NCBI GenBank assembly: GCA_947095585.1
Contig: OX352763.1
Span: forward strand, 66,825,067 to 66,889,066
DNA: 64,000 nucleotides
Direction: 5' to 3'
From: Nephrocerus scutellatus
Lineage: Eukaryota > Arthropoda > Insecta > Diptera > Pipunculidae
Shown here: one piece after another, positions 63,619 to 64,000 of the stretch
How positions within the stretch are numbered: position 1 is the first letter of the stretch
Layout: each line of letters opens with the position of its first letter
The notes under the pieces: model-generated
The model's input: only the letters and a program-made list of their open reading frames with translations
Told to the model about the DNA's origin: nothing
Databases searched by the model: none
Program-made: the position numbers and the translations under genes

Positions 63619-64000
63619 ATTGATAGTTGTGTTCACTGTTATTATTTGTCGTCCACTATTATTTTTTTTATTTACTTATTTTTTCTGTTTAAACTTCCTT
63701 ATTATGTATTTTATATATATATATATTTTTTCGCTTGTTCTTGTTTAGTTTACTTTACTAATTTTTACTTATTTTGTTCTATAATACTAATGTTCTAGTT
63801 TAATTAATTCACTTAATTTATTTTCTTCATTTATTTTACTCGCTTTAATTATTATATTCTTATGTTACTAAGGATTCAACCGGTGTTTCAGGATCAGAAA
63901 TCCTTCGGCAAATGATACCACTGCTATCGATATTCCTTCGATATTAGCGAATTTAACAATATGCCTTTGTTAAAACGCTACAGTACCAAATTCTATAATA
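63619..64000. other. AT-rich right edge, probably element D leader or LTR
   Basis: Very AT-rich with TATATATATATA near 63715. It ends with ATCGATATTCCTTCGATATTAG-type sequence. It contains no match I can see to the 3' LTR at 47967, and no gene. Confidence 0.35.

Overview
The window is eukaryotic, AT-rich, and almost entirely transposable-element (TE) DNA. It suggests a dipteran fly: two spliced exons (52-nt intron) of a tomosyn-like WD40 gene lie on the minus strand near 10.2-10.5 kb, and the TEs are typical of higher flies: Ty3/Gypsy elements of Osvaldo/mdg3-like, mdg1/412-like and errantivirus (17.6/297-like) types, BEL/Pao elements, Jockey-, LOA- and CR1/Jockey-type LINEs, Tc1 and maT mariners, and a tRNA-headed SINE. 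The exact species cannot be fixed from sequence alone. I see no tRNA or rRNA gene that looks functional, no CRISPR array and no bacterial operon.

Layout: 1-1063 is the 3' part of a Gypsy pol cut off by the next element. 1064-9229 is a second Gypsy element with long LTRs, a broken gag-pol and a third ORF that carries a Ulp1/SENP-like (C48) cysteine peptidase domain; its 3' LTR contains a 122-bp tandem repeat expansion. 9.2-11.1 kb holds the tomosyn exons and copies of a repeat family bounded by short inverted repeats. 11400-13124 is a Tc1 element and 13363-17160 a LOA-like LINE whose ORF1 is fused to RT without an endonuclease. 17.2-21.5 kb holds repeat copies, an unknown decayed ORF, a SINE and a DD37D mariner. 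21.6-46.0 kb is one mdg1/412-like Gypsy element split by three later insertions: a three-LTR tandem BEL/Pao dimer (22657-37891), an inverted-repeat-bounded repeat element (38802-39867) and a full-length Jockey LINE (40375-44882). 47967 to beyond 62.1 kb is an errantivirus-like Gypsy element on the minus strand, itself split by another BEL/Pao (54192-60752) and a 5'-truncated LINE (62256-63592).

The genes do not form a pathway; they form a nested insertion record. Target-site duplications (AAGGG, AGGTT, an 11-mer and a 26-mer, and TA pairs) and restored reading frames across insertions fix the order of events. The most unusual items are the Ulp1-like ORF in the Gypsy element, the BEL dimer whose two units share the same inactivating lesions, the ORF1-RT fusion in the LOA-like LINE, and a repeat element whose terminal T-run forms the polypyrimidine tract at a tomosyn splice acceptor.
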